Of a stretch of DNA of 64,000 bases, positions 49,794 through 59,024 are shown in pieces (position 1 is the stretch's first letter; the number at the start of each line of letters is the position of its first letter). Where the stretch lies: positions 37,060 through 101,059 of the forward strand of contig DGWD01000006.1 of the NCBI GenBank assembly GCA_002395155.1, in the 5' to 3' direction. The stretch is from Treponema sp. UBA4267. GTDB taxonomy: Bacteria > Spirochaetota > Spirochaetia > Treponematales > Treponemataceae. The notes under the pieces are model-generated. The model was given only the letters and a program-made list of their open reading frames with translations, was not told where the DNA came from and did not search any database. The translations under genes and the position numbers were made by a program.

Positions 49794-50357
49794 ATGTCTA
49801 AGAAAATTAAAACTTTGTTAGTGGCTTTAGTAATGCTTTGTTCTTCATCAGCTTTTGCTAAGGATTTTGACTGGTCTCAGTGTTGGTGCAATTATGGTGC
49901 AGGTATTGAAAAGGGAGATGTTTTGCTTTCTGTAGATGCAGGTCTTCCATGGGATTTCTTTACTCCATTTAATCTTGGTGGTTGGGCAATTCCTCCTGTT
50001 GCTGTAGATTTGCAGGTTGCATGTCCAATTTGGAAACTTCCATTTTCATTTGGTGGTTATGTTGCTGGTGGATATAGTCAGTATAGAACTTACAATTATG
50101 TATACAATAATATTCCTATAAAAACAGGTGCAAGCGTTTCTTACCATGTAAGAATGCCAGCTGAACCTTTGGATTTGTATGCAGGTATGAAGGTCGGTTT
50201 GGCTATTGATTTTAGTAATGCTTATTCTACAAATTTTTATGTATATCCTGATTATGGCTTTAACATTGGTGCATCATGGTATTTTGGAGATGTCTTTGGT
50301 GTTAATGTAGAATTAGGTTATCCTATGTGTAAGGCTGGCTTTGTTTTCCATCTTTAA
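49794..50357 (+). CDS. Small outer-membrane beta-barrel-like protein
   Basis: A 187-residue product with a signal peptide (KTLLVALVMLCSSSAFA) and GGAG before the ATG. The mature part is rich in aromatic residues and Gly in alternating strands (for example LQVACPIWKLPFSFGGYVAGGYSQ) and ends in ...CKAGFVFHL with a terminal hydrophobic/aromatic residue pattern suited to Bam-dependent outer-membrane proteins. Its size fits an 8-strand barrel. Function is unknown; it is a single gene. Confidence 0.65.
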   Translation: MSKKIKTLLVALVMLCSSSAFAKDFDWSQCWCNYGAGIEKGDVLLSVDAGLPWDFFTPFNLGGWAIPPVAVDLQVACPIWKLPFSFGGYVAGGYSQYRTYNYVYNNIPIKTGASVSYHVRMPAEPLDLYAGMKVGLAIDFSNAYSTNFYVYPDYGFNIGASWYFGDVFGVNVELGYPMCKAGFVFHL

Positions 50358-50435
50358 TGAATAGGATATTTTATGTAACTTGTCTGGTGTAGTCTTTTTT
50401 TTCCTTGATGAAAGAAATGCAATACACTAGAATAC

Positions 50436-50472
50436 AAGTGCATTTAGGCAGATGCATTTTTATAAGTGCATT
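50436..50472. repeat. Direct repeat AAGTGCATT in the pflB upstream region
   Basis: AAGTGCATT occurs at 50436-50444 and 50464-50472, 28 bases apart, with a related GATGCATT between. The gap 50358-50611 holds no gene; the repeats could be regulator sites for pflB. No clear promoter was identified there. Confidence 0.4.
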
Positions 50473-50611
50473 AAGAATTGATGTGAATTAGTTCCGAAGC
50501 AGAAAGTTTTTCTATTTCTTTTCAGGATCATAAAGGAGCCTGTCTGGAAAATCGGAGCAATCAATATCCAAGGGAATCATGAAGGAGTCCCAAGGAAAAA
50601 GAGGTACTATT

Positions 50612-52909
50612 ATGGCTTTAAGACCAGAATGGGAAGGATTTAATCCTAGCGGTTTATGGACAAGCGAAATTAACGTTCGCGACTTTATTCAGGCTAACTA
50701 CACACAGTATGATGGAGACCAGTCATTCTTAGCTGGACCAACTGCTGCTACTAAAAAGTTGTTTGATGAACTTCAGAGATTACAGAAAGAAGAACACAAC
50801 AAGAAATCTGTTGGTTTGGATGGCAAAGAAAGAACTGGCGTTCTTGACATGGACACAGATGTTGTAACTGGACTTACTTCTCATCCAGCTGGATACATTT
50901 GCCCAGACGGAAAAGAACTTGAACAGGTTGTAGGTCTTCAGACAGATAAACCATTGAAGAGAGCATTTATGCCATTCGGTGGAATTAAGATGGCTGAACA
51001 GTCATGCGAAATGTATGGCTACAAACCAAATCCTGAATTACATAAAATCTTTACTGTATATCACAAGACACACTCAGATGCTGTATTTGATGTATATACA
51101 CCAGAGATTCGTAAGGCTCGTAAGGCTCACATCTTAACAGGTCTTCCTGATACATACGGACGTGGTCGTATTGTTGGTGACTATCGTCGTATTGCTCTTT
51201 ACGGTATTGATTACCTTATTGAACAGAAGGAAGCTGATAAAGCTAACTGTGGAAACGGAACAATGACAGAAGATATCATCCGTCTCCGCGAAGAAATTGC
51301 AGAACAGATCAAAGCTTTGAAGGGAATGAAAGCTATGGCTGCCCTTTATGGTTATGATATTTCTAAACCTGCTACAAATGCTAAAGAAGCATTCCAGTGG
51401 CTCTACTTCGGATACCTTGCTGCTATCAAAACACAGAACGGTGCTGCAATGTCTGTAGGACGTATTTCTACATTCTTGGATTGTTACATCGAACGCGATC
51501 TTAAGAAAGGCATCCTTACTGAAGAGAAAGCTCAGGAACTCGTAGACCATATCGTTATGAAGTTCCGTATGGTACGTTTCGCACGTATCGAATCATACAA
51601 CCAGCTCTTCTCTGGTGACCCAATCTGGGCTACTCTTGAAGTTGCAGGTCTTGGACAGGATGGACGTTCACAGGTAACAAAGAACGACTTCCGTTTCCTC
51701 CACACACTCGAAAACATGGGACCATCTCCAGAGCCAAACATCACAGTATTGTACTCTAAGAGACTTCCAGAAAACTTCCGCAAATATGCTGCAAAGATTT
51801 CTATTGATACATCTTCAATCCAGTATGAAAACGACGATGTTATGCGTCCAATCTGGGGTGATGACTATTCAATCTGTTGTTGTGTATCTGCTACACAGAC
51901 TGGTAAAGAAATGCAGTTCTTCGGAGCTCGTGCTAACCTGGCTAAGGCTCTCCTTTACGCTATCAACGGTGGTAAAGATGAAGGTGCAGGACTTACTCCA
52001 TATGTTCAGGTTGGTCCTGAATTGCAGCCAATCACATCTGAATATCTTGATTACGACGAAGTAATGAGAAAGTACGATGTAATGCTTGAATGGCTTGCAG
52101 ACTTGTATGTAAATACTTTGAACTTGATTCATTACATGCACGATAAATACTACTACGAAGCTGCTGAATTGGCTCTCATCGATACAGATGTTCGCCGTAC
52201 ATTCGCAACTGGTATTGCAGGTTTCTCTCACGTAGTAGACTCACTTTCTGCTATCAAATATGCAAAAGTTAAGGTTATTCGTGATGATCATGGTCTCGCA
52301 TGTGATTTCAAACCAGAAGGAGACTTCCCACGCTATGGTCAGGATGATGACCGTGCAGATGAAATCGCTGTTTGGTTGTTGAAGGACTTCATCACAAAGA
52401 TTAAGAAGCACCCAACATACCGCAATGCTGAACCAACAACATCTATCCTTACAATTACTTCTAACGTTGTATACGGTAAGGCTACAGGTGCTCTTCCTAA
52501 CGGACGTCCAGCACATGCTCCATTCTCACCAGGAGCTTCTCCATCTTACGGTGCAGAAACAAAAGGTTTGATTAAGTCTTTGAACTCTGTTGCAAAAGTT
52601 CCATACAAGTACTCACTTGATGGTATTTCTAACACACAGACAATCAACCCATCTGCTCTTGGACATGATGAAAACGAAAGAATTGACAACCTTGTAAATG
52701 TTCTTGACGGATACTTCTCTAAGGGAGCTCACCACTTGAACGTAAACGTATTCGGTGTTGAAAAACTTAAGGATTGTCAGGCTCATCCAGAAAAACCTGA
52801 ATATGCTAACTTCACAGTTCGTGTATCTGGTTATGCTGTACGCTTCATCAACCTTACAAAAGAACAGCAGGACGACGTTATTGCACGTACTTGTCATGCT
52901 AGCTTGTAA
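50612..52909 (+). CDS. pflB: Formate C-acetyltransferase (pyruvate formate-lyase)
   Basis: PflB converts pyruvate and CoA to acetyl-CoA and formate under anaerobic conditions by a glycyl radical mechanism. The ATG at 50612 behind GAGGT is chosen; an upstream ATG at 50579 lacks a good site. The 765-residue protein has the catalytic cysteines in DDYSICCCVSA (422-424) and the glycyl radical Gly740 in RVSGYAVRF near the C-terminus. Codons ending in C and other signs of high expression are common here, unlike the neighbours. Its activase (pflA) is at 59025, separated by five genes. The end of the gene is duplicated downstream. Confidence 0.97.
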   Translation: MALRPEWEGFNPSGLWTSEINVRDFIQANYTQYDGDQSFLAGPTAATKKLFDELQRLQKEEHNKKSVGLDGKERTGVLDMDTDVVTGLTSHPAGYICPDGKELEQVVGLQTDKPLKRAFMPFGGIKMAEQSCEMYGYKPNPELHKIFTVYHKTHSDAVFDVYTPEIRKARKAHILTGLPDTYGRGRIVGDYRRIALYGIDYLIEQKEADKANCGNGTMTEDIIRLREEIAEQIKALKGMKAMAALYGYDISKPATNAKEAFQWLYFGYLAAIKTQNGAAMSVGRISTFLDCYIERDLKKGILTEEKAQELVDHIVMKFRMVRFARIESYNQLFSGDPIWATLEVAGLGQDGRSQVTKNDFRFLHTLENMGPSPEPNITVLYSKRLPENFRKYAAKISIDTSSIQYENDDVMRPIWGDDYSICCCVSATQTGKEMQFFGARANLAKALLYAINGGKDEGAGLTPYVQVGPELQPITSEYLDYDEVMRKYDVMLEWLADLYVNTLNLIHYMHDKYYYEAAELALIDTDVRRTFATGIAGFSHVVDSLSAIKYAKVKVIRDDHGLACDFKPEGDFPRYGQDDDRADEIAVWLLKDFITKIKKHPTYRNAEPTTSILTITSNVVYGKATGALPNGRPAHAPFSPGASPSYGAETKGLIKSLNSVAKVPYKYSLDGISNTQTINPSALGHDENERIDNLVNVLDGYFSKGAHHLNVNVFGVEKLKDCQAHPEKPEYANFTVRVSGYAVRFINLTKEQQDDVIARTCHASL

Positions 52910-53026
52910 TGCTACAGCGAGTTTGCGAAAGCAAACTCGTGAAGCAGGACCGGTTTTCCGGGCCTGCGGCTCATGCTAGTTTGTAATGCTACAGCGAGTT
53001 TTGCCTTGAAAAACTCGTGAAGTAAG
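52895..53026 (+). repeat. 77-base tandem duplication of the pflB 3' end
   Basis: Unit 1 begins at 52895 and unit 2 at 52972; both start CATGCTAG and carry the last codons of pflB (HASL-stop), then GCTACAGCGAG. Both keep a hairpin: CGAGTTTGC-GAAA-GCAAACTCG in unit 1 and CGAGTTTT...AAAACTCG in unit 2. A GC-rich hairpin (GCAGG...CCTGC) lies between. Unit 2 is not translated from an own start. Confidence 0.9.
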
Positions 53027-53041
53027 TTTATAAATGCGAAA

Positions 53042-53078
53042 GGCCATCTTCTTGCAAAAGGGGGTGGCTTTTTTGTTT
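53042..53078 (+). terminator. Intrinsic terminator behind the pflB tail repeats
   Basis: GCCATC pairs with GGTGGC (one wobble) and is followed by TTTTTTG. It lies about 130 bases after the pflB stop. Confidence 0.65.
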
Positions 53079-53099
53079 TAAAACCGAGATACTCTTCTT

Positions 53100-53741
53100 A
53101 TGTTTGAATATTACTTTTTTGATTTAGATGGAACTCTTACAAATCCTGCTTTAGGAATTACAAATTCTTTTAAATATGCTTTTAAGGTACTAGGAATTGA
53201 AATTCCTTCTTACGAAAAACTGTGTACATTTATTGGACCACCTTTGGTTACAACTTTTAAAACACATTGTGGTTTTAATGATGAAGAAGCAAAACTTGGT
53301 GTAAAAAAATACAGGGAATATTTTGCTCAAAAAGGCCTTTTTGAAAATGAAGTAATAAAAGGAATTCCTCAAATGTTGGAGGAATTAAAAAAGCGAGGAA
53401 AACATTTGTTTGTTGCAACATCAAAACCAGAAGAATATTCAATTCGAATTTTAGAGCATTTTGACCTTGCAAAATATTTTGACCATATTTGCGGATCTAA
53501 TATGGACGAAAGTCGAAGTAAAAAATCCGAGGTTATAGAGTATGCCTTGGAGACTGCAGGAAATCCTGATAAAACAAAAGTTATTATGATAGGGGATAGA
53601 GAGCACGATATTTTTGGTGCAAAGGAAAATGGAATTAAGTCCTGCGGGGTTTTATTTGGGTTTGGAAAACGTGAGGAGTTCCAAAAGGCAGGAGCCGATT
53701 ATATTGTTGAAAAAGTTTGTGATATTTTAGAAAAGTTTTAA
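53100..53741 (+). CDS. HAD-family phosphatase, phosphoglycolate phosphatase-like
   Basis: A 213-residue HAD subfamily IA hydrolase: nucleophile motif FFDLDGTLTNP (residues 5-14), alpha-helical cap (about 20-80), motif II VATSKP, the Lys in SKKSEV, and motif III MIGDREHDIFGAKENG. It resembles Gph and PpaX-type enzymes that clear phosphoglycolate or similar small phosphates; substrate cannot be told. No Shine-Dalgarno sequence precedes the ATG at 53100, which is only about 22 bases after the pflB terminator T-run. It may be co-transcribed with the GH127-like gene, 54 bases on. Confidence 0.85.
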   Translation: MFEYYFFDLDGTLTNPALGITNSFKYAFKVLGIEIPSYEKLCTFIGPPLVTTFKTHCGFNDEEAKLGVKKYREYFAQKGLFENEVIKGIPQMLEELKKRGKHLFVATSKPEEYSIRILEHFDLAKYFDHICGSNMDESRSKKSEVIEYALETAGNPDKTKVIMIGDREHDIFGAKENGIKSCGVLFGFGKREEFQKAGADYIVEKVCDILEKF

Positions 53742-53795
53742 CAAAAAGGCTTGTAAAACGTTTAACCATACCTTAAAGTGTTTGTGAGGTATTTT

Positions 53796-55730
53796 ATGCT
53801 TTTACAGGATTTTTCTTTAAATGATATTGAAGTTTTAGATTCTTATTCAGTTGGAATTTCACAAAAGGTTGTAGATTTTATTGGTAAATATGATCCAGAC
53901 CGACTTCTTTATAATTTTAGAGTTGCCGCTGGGCTAAATAAGAGTTTAAATGTTTTTGGACCTTATCCTGGATGGGAAAATGCCAAAATTGGTGGTCATA
54001 CAATGGGCCATTATCTTGCAGCATGTGCACAAGGCGTATCTCACGGTTTTGCTGCATGTAAGGGTAAGGATGGACGAACTTTAGAGGAACGTCTTAATTA
54101 CTTAATAGAAGAATTAGATAAATGTCAGAAGAATTATTCTAAGGCAAATGGTTTTATTTTTGGTGCACTTTTAGATGATGGAGAAGATGCAGAATGTCAG
54201 TTTGACCGTCTTGATTCTGGTGATCCTAAAAACACCTGGGTACCTTGGTATACAATGCATAAAATTCTTGCTGGCCTTGTTGAAGTTTATAAGCTAACCT
54301 CTAATCATAAATCTTTGGAAATTGCTCAAAAACTCGGAGAATGGGTATATAATCGTGTTTCAAAATGGTCTGAAATTCAAAAGTATAAAGTGCTTGAAAC
54401 TGAATACGGTGGAATGAACGACTGTCTTTATGAGCTTTATAAATGTTCTAAAGAAGACGGATATAAGGATTTTGAACACTTTGCAATAGCAGCCCACGCT
54501 TTTGATGAAGAAAAACTGTTTGAAGAAGTTTTTTCGGGTAAAAAGAATTGTTTGAATAACAGACATGCCAACACCACTATTCCAAAATTTATAGGTGCAT
54601 TAAATCGATATAGAGCTTTAGGTGAAGAAAAATATCTTGAATATGCAAAGGCATTTTGGGAGCTCATAATCCATCATCATAGTTATATTACAGGTGGAAA
54701 TTCTGAATCGGAATTTTTTGGTCCAGATGATGTTTTGGATTACCAGCGTTCAAATTCAAACTGCGAAACTTGTAATACCCACAATATGCTAAAATTTACA
54801 AGAGAACTTTTTAAAATTACTGGTGAAAAAAAATATGCGGATTACTATGATCAGACATATCAGAATGCAATCTTGGCAAGTGTGAATAATGAAAGTGGAA
54901 TGACAACTTATTTCCAGCCAATGGCTACGGGTTGTTTTAAGGTTTACTGTAATCCTGACCTGGAAAAAAATTATTTCTGGTGTTGTACTGGTACAGGTCT
55001 TGAAAATTTTACAAAACTTGGAGATTCATTCTACTTCCATAATCAGAATCAGCTTTATGTAAATATTTATCAGAGCTCAAAAGTTCAGTGGAAGGAAAAA
55101 GGACTTGTTCTTTATCAATCTTGTGATTTAGAAAAAGCCGGACAGGTTTGTTTTGAAATTAAAGAGGCAGATGGACAGGAATTTGAAATTCTTTTTAGAC
55201 GGCCTGATTGGGCTGCTTCCTTTGAGATAGAAGATTCAAAGGGGCAGAAAATTTCTGTTTCTGAAAAGCAGGATTACCTTGGTCTTAAAAATAAGTGGAA
55301 GGCTGGTGATAAAGTCACTGTGAACATGACCTATAAACTCAAAGCCTTTAATCTACCAGATAATTCCTGGGTTTTTGGATTAAAATACGGCCCTTATGTT
55401 CTTGCAGCAGAATTGGGAAAAGATGAAAATATGACTCTTCGACAGATTGGTGTAAATTGTGATGTTGCAGGTAATAAAATTGTAAATAAGCAGAGACAGG
55501 AATTAATGGGGTCCTACCTTAATACAAGAGGAATTGGAACTTTGAAGGATGAAAAACTTCTTGTGGATTTTTCTGCAAAAGATTTTATGGAAAATCCGGG
55601 AAAGTATCTTGAAAAAGAAGATAATAAAGTAAGTTTTTATCTTTCTGCAAAGAATTGGCCTGAAAAACTGCACTTTATGCCATATTTTAAACTTCATAAT
55701 CAGCGTTACGGAATTTATTGGATTATTTAA
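53796..55730 (+). CDS. GH127-type glycoside hydrolase (beta-L-arabinofuranosidase-like)
   Basis: The ATG at 53796 behind GTGAGGT is preferred over a GTG at 53778. The ~644-residue protein has no signal peptide, so it acts in the cytoplasm. GH127/DUF1680 features: GHTMGHYLAACA, PWYTMHKILAGL, YGGMNDCLYEL, the NCETCNTHNMLKF region and YFWCCTGTGLENF, whose Glu and cysteines form the zinc-thiolate catalytic site in characterised members. It likely removes L-arabinofuranose or a related sugar from imported plant oligosaccharides. Some DUF1680 proteins have other specificities, so the sugar is uncertain. Confidence 0.8.
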   Translation: MLLQDFSLNDIEVLDSYSVGISQKVVDFIGKYDPDRLLYNFRVAAGLNKSLNVFGPYPGWENAKIGGHTMGHYLAACAQGVSHGFAACKGKDGRTLEERLNYLIEELDKCQKNYSKANGFIFGALLDDGEDAECQFDRLDSGDPKNTWVPWYTMHKILAGLVEVYKLTSNHKSLEIAQKLGEWVYNRVSKWSEIQKYKVLETEYGGMNDCLYELYKCSKEDGYKDFEHFAIAAHAFDEEKLFEEVFSGKKNCLNNRHANTTIPKFIGALNRYRALGEEKYLEYAKAFWELIIHHHSYITGGNSESEFFGPDDVLDYQRSNSNCETCNTHNMLKFTRELFKITGEKKYADYYDQTYQNAILASVNNESGMTTYFQPMATGCFKVYCNPDLEKNYFWCCTGTGLENFTKLGDSFYFHNQNQLYVNIYQSSKVQWKEKGLVLYQSCDLEKAGQVCFEIKEADGQEFEILFRRPDWAASFEIEDSKGQKISVSEKQDYLGLKNKWKAGDKVTVNMTYKLKAFNLPDNSWVFGLKYGPYVLAAELGKDENMTLRQIGVNCDVAGNKIVNKQRQELMGSYLNTRGIGTLKDEKLLVDFSAKDFMENPGKYLEKEDNKVSFYLSAKNWPEKLHFMPYFKLHNQRYGIYWII

Positions 55731-55747
55731 TGTCAAAGTGCTAGACT
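55718..55747 (+). promoter_or_regulatory. Candidate rluA-type gene promoter, leaderless geometry
   Basis: TTGGAT (55718-55723), 18 bases, TAGACT (55742-55747). The ATG at 55754 is seven bases past the -10 box, exactly where transcription should start. The -35 box lies inside the end of the preceding gene. Confidence 0.45.
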
Positions 55748-55753
55748 CTTGGC

Positions 55754-56665
55754 ATGGCATATGTAAAAGCATCAACTCAATTTAAGAGAGAAAATAAACC
55801 AGATTATGGTCACGAAAAAATAGAAATTCTTTATCAGGATCAGTGGCTGGTTGTTATAAATAAGGCAAGTGGACTTTTGTCGGTTCCATATCCTGGAAGT
55901 AAGGTTAGAACTGCTCAATCTCTTTTGGAAGACATTTTAAGAAAGCAGGGAAGTGTTAATTCAAAACACAAGCCTTATGTAGTTCACCGACTGGATCGGG
56001 ACACTTCTGGTGTAATGATGTTTGCCCTTACCGAAGCAGCCCAGCAAAAGATTATGAATACCTGGCATCAAATGGTGACCGAACGTCTTTATCATGCTCT
56101 TGCAGAAAAAAATCCTAAGGCAAATATTTTTGATTATGATTTATTGGATTCTGGAATTATAGACGATGATATTGCACAGAATGCTCACAATGTTGGATTC
56201 GTTCCAAAATCTGGTCAGGTAGATAATAAAGGTCACGAGTTTAAAACTGTACATGCAAGAACCCATTATAAAAAATTAATAGAAGGTCCAAGTCATGTAC
56301 TTTTTGAACTTTCTCTGGATACTGGAAAAAAGAATCAGATTCGTGCACATCTTGCGGCTCATGGGTATCCTTTGGCTGGGGATGAAGAACACAGAGCTCA
56401 TACTGATCCGTTTCATCGTCTTTGTCTGCATGCCAGAACTCTTGAGTTTGATCATCCTTTTACAGGTGAACATCTTAAGTTTGAAGTTCCGGAACCTGAA
56501 GAATGGACTTTGTATGTTCAGAAGGGAGATAAACATCCTCAAAAACCTGTATGGGACATTCCTGTAAAAGCACATAAAGAAGAAATTGAACTTGGTGAAA
56601 GAAAATTAAGCAGAAAACAGGCAGCTCATATGGATTTTATTCAAAGAGGAAAAAAATACAGATAA
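55754..56665 (+). CDS. RluA family pseudouridine synthase
   Basis: A 303-residue RNA pseudouridine synthase. The catalytic Asp is in HRLDRDTSGVMMFAL (near residue 80); the preceding VVINKASGLLSVPYPG and the later KNQIRAHLAAHGYPLAGDEEH are typical of RluA/RluD. There is no S4 domain at the N-terminus; the basic C-terminal tail (KLSRKQAAHMDFIQRGKKYR) may help RNA binding. The target could be 23S rRNA or tRNA. No ribosome binding site precedes the ATG; see the promoter entry. Confidence 0.88.
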   Translation: MAYVKASTQFKRENKPDYGHEKIEILYQDQWLVVINKASGLLSVPYPGSKVRTAQSLLEDILRKQGSVNSKHKPYVVHRLDRDTSGVMMFALTEAAQQKIMNTWHQMVTERLYHALAEKNPKANIFDYDLLDSGIIDDDIAQNAHNVGFVPKSGQVDNKGHEFKTVHARTHYKKLIEGPSHVLFELSLDTGKKNQIRAHLAAHGYPLAGDEEHRAHTDPFHRLCLHARTLEFDHPFTGEHLKFEVPEPEEWTLYVQKGDKHPQKPVWDIPVKAHKEEIELGERKLSRKQAAHMDFIQRGKKYR

Positions 56666-56744
56666 TTCTTTCAAAATTTGAAATCCTTGGTATAATTATA
56701 ATAATAAATTAGTTGATATAATTAAAAAAAGGGGTTTTGGTTTT

Positions 56745-58835
56745 ATGGATAAGAAAAGCAAAAAGGCTGGAAAATTATTCCTTACTTTGGCAGGAATAAT
56801 TGCTTTGGTTACTGTAGTCCTTAACATTGTAAACATTATGATTGTTTCAAATCATACTCAGAAAGGAATTGAAGAGGTACAGAAGGAACGTTATAAGGAT
56901 GTAACAAAAGGTTATGCAGGACTTATTGGTAAAACAATTGCAGAGTATTATGGGTGTTTGGATTTTTATGTAAATTCTGAAATTGTAGCAACTCAGGATA
57001 CTAAGCAGATTGTTGATTGGCTTTATAGTGTAAGTAATAAACGTGATTCAAGATTTGATTATATTGCCTGGGTAGATAAAAATGCTGATTTTTATTCAGA
57101 TATTGGAAACAAAACAAATATAAAAGACCGAGACTATTTTAAGGCTATCATGATTGATGGCAAAAATACTTTTGTTGATAACCCTGTAACTTCTAAATCA
57201 ACAGGAAAAACTGTAATGCACGTTTGTAAGGCTGCAAAAGTAAATGGAAAGACTGTAGGTTTCTTTTGTGCTGTAATGGGTATTCAGCAGCTTACTTACC
57301 TTATAGAAGACATTAACATGGGAAATGACGGACTTGTATTGCTTTTTGCTGGTGATGGAAATCTAATGGCAAAAAATGGTGCTGAAGATATGATGCAGAT
57401 TGATACAGCCGCATTAGATAGTGAAGGTAAAGGAAATATAATCAGAAATGAAACAGGTAATGGTGAGTCTGGTACTTTCTGGTCAGAAATCCCTGGAGCT
57501 GGAAATATCCTTAATGTTTATACTCCAGTTAATCAGACAATGTGGACTCTTGTAATTCTTGTAAAAGAATCTGTTATTAAAAATATAGCAATGAGTATTT
57601 CAAATTACATGATTATTTTTAGTGCTATTCTTGTAGTAATGGTAGTTCTTATTTCTGCATTTGTAATTTATTTGTCTATAAAACCTTTAACTGTTGTAGA
57701 ACGTGCTATTAAAGATATTGCTACTGGAAATGCTGATCTTACAAAACGAATTAATCTTAAGGCTAATAACGAAATTGGTCGTGTTGTAGACGGCTTTAAT
57801 GATTTCTCTCAGAAACTTCAGACAATCATGACTTCTATTAAAGAAACAAAAGATGGTCTTGTAGAAGCAGGTTCTGTCCTTGAACAAAGTACATCTGATA
57901 CTGCAGCCGCTATTACAGAAATTATTGCTAATATTGAAAGTATGGGCGGAAGTATTGGTGCTCAGACTTCAAGTGTTAATGAAACTGCTGGTGCTGTAAA
58001 TCAGATTGCTTCTAATATTGAATCTTTGAACAATATGATTGAATCTCAGGCTTCGGCAGTATCTCAGGCATCTGCAGCTGTAGAAGAAATGATTGGAAAT
58101 ATTAATTCTGTAAGTAATTCAGTTGGAAATATGGCTTCTCAGTTTAAGGAACTTCAGGATAAGGCAATTACTGGTTTACAGATGCAGGATGATGTATCTA
58201 ATAAAATTGAAGTTATTGAATCTGAATCTGAAGCTTTGCAGGAAGCCAATGCCGTTATTGCAAATATTGCAGAACAGACAAATCTTCTTGCTATGAACGC
58301 GGCAATTGAAGCTGCCCATGCTGGTGAAGCAGGAAAAGGATTCTCTGTTGTTGCTGATGAAATTCGTAAGCTTTCAGAAAACTCTTCTTCTCAATCAAAC
58401 TCAATTGGAAATCAGCTTAAGAAGATTATTGATTCTATTAATGAAATGGTTTCTGCTTCTGAACAGGCTCGAGCTTCTTTCCAATCTGTTTCAAATGGAA
58501 TTGAAACAACAAATAATCTTGTTCAGGAAATTGCAAATTCAATGGCAGAACAGCAGGAAGGTTCACGTCAGATTTCTGAAGCTTTGAGTGCAATGAATAA
58601 TTCAACTTCAGAAGTTCGTACTTCATCTTACGAAATGTCTGAAGGTAATAAGGCTATTCTTGCTGAAATTCAGAAGTTACAGAATGCTACTTATACAATG
58701 AAGTCTGGAATGGATGAAATGTCAGTTGGAGCAACTCAAATTAATAGAACTGGAACAGATTTGACTAATATTGCTCAGCAGATGGAATCTTCAATTACTG
58801 CAATTGGCGAACAGGTTGATCAGTTCAAAGTTTAA
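56745..58835 (+). CDS. Methyl-accepting chemotaxis protein with Cache sensor domain
   Basis: A 696-residue chemoreceptor: membrane helix 1 (about 12-35), a periplasmic Cache-type sensor domain (about 40-275; FDYIAWVDKNADFYSDIGNKTNIKDRDYFKAIM is a characteristic stretch), membrane helix 2 (about 283-308), HAMP (about 308-362) and a long signalling coiled coil. The CheW/CheA tip is clear: IANIAEQTNLLAMNAAIEAAHAGE (near residue 506). Cache domains bind small molecules such as amino acids, organic acids or sugars; the ligand is unknown. It is a single gene with its own terminator. Confidence 0.95.
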   Translation: MDKKSKKAGKLFLTLAGIIALVTVVLNIVNIMIVSNHTQKGIEEVQKERYKDVTKGYAGLIGKTIAEYYGCLDFYVNSEIVATQDTKQIVDWLYSVSNKRDSRFDYIAWVDKNADFYSDIGNKTNIKDRDYFKAIMIDGKNTFVDNPVTSKSTGKTVMHVCKAAKVNGKTVGFFCAVMGIQQLTYLIEDINMGNDGLVLLFAGDGNLMAKNGAEDMMQIDTAALDSEGKGNIIRNETGNGESGTFWSEIPGAGNILNVYTPVNQTMWTLVILVKESVIKNIAMSISNYMIIFSAILVVMVVLISAFVIYLSIKPLTVVERAIKDIATGNADLTKRINLKANNEIGRVVDGFNDFSQKLQTIMTSIKETKDGLVEAGSVLEQSTSDTAAAITEIIANIESMGGSIGAQTSSVNETAGAVNQIASNIESLNNMIESQASAVSQASAAVEEMIGNINSVSNSVGNMASQFKELQDKAITGLQMQDDVSNKIEVIESESEALQEANAVIANIAEQTNLLAMNAAIEAAHAGEAGKGFSVVADEIRKLSENSSSQSNSIGNQLKKIIDSINEMVSASEQARASFQSVSNGIETTNNLVQEIANSMAEQQEGSRQISEALSAMNNSTSEVRTSSYEMSEGNKAILAEIQKLQNATYTMKSGMDEMSVGATQINRTGTDLTNIAQQMESSITAIGEQVDQFKV

Positions 58836-58866
58836 TAAATATTAATAGATTTATATTTTTTCTATT

Positions 58867-58914
58867 GAAAACTACGGAAGTGTAGGGTATCTTACCTTTC
58901 GTAGTTTTTTTTTG
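58867..58914 (+). terminator. Intrinsic terminator of the chemoreceptor gene
   Basis: AAAACTACGGAAG pairs with CTTTCGTAGTTTT (wobble pair inside) around a ~15-base loop, followed by nine T. Dispersed repeat copy C begins a few bases behind the T-tract. Confidence 0.8.
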
Positions 58915-58920
58915 TTTTAT

Positions 58921-58992
58921 TTAGGGTTTATTACAAACCCTAAAAACGGCGAAGTCAAGGTTTTAAGCGTACGCGTACCTTGACTCGACGTA
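58921..58992 (+). repeat. Dispersed two-hairpin repeat, copy C
   Basis: Same element as copies A and B, + orientation, behind a terminator. The first hairpin TTAGGGTTT...AAACCCTAA is perfect. The second stem is GTCAAGGT/ACCTTGAC where copies A and B have GTCAAGGC/GCCTTGAC, a compensatory T-A for C-G change. Confidence 0.85.
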
Positions 58993-59024
58993 TTTATAGT
59001 AAGATTATTTTATGGGAGCGTTTT

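Noticed and set aside
50579..50611. Upstream ATG for pflB
   Set aside because: The GAGGT site and the family N-terminus fit the ATG at 50612.
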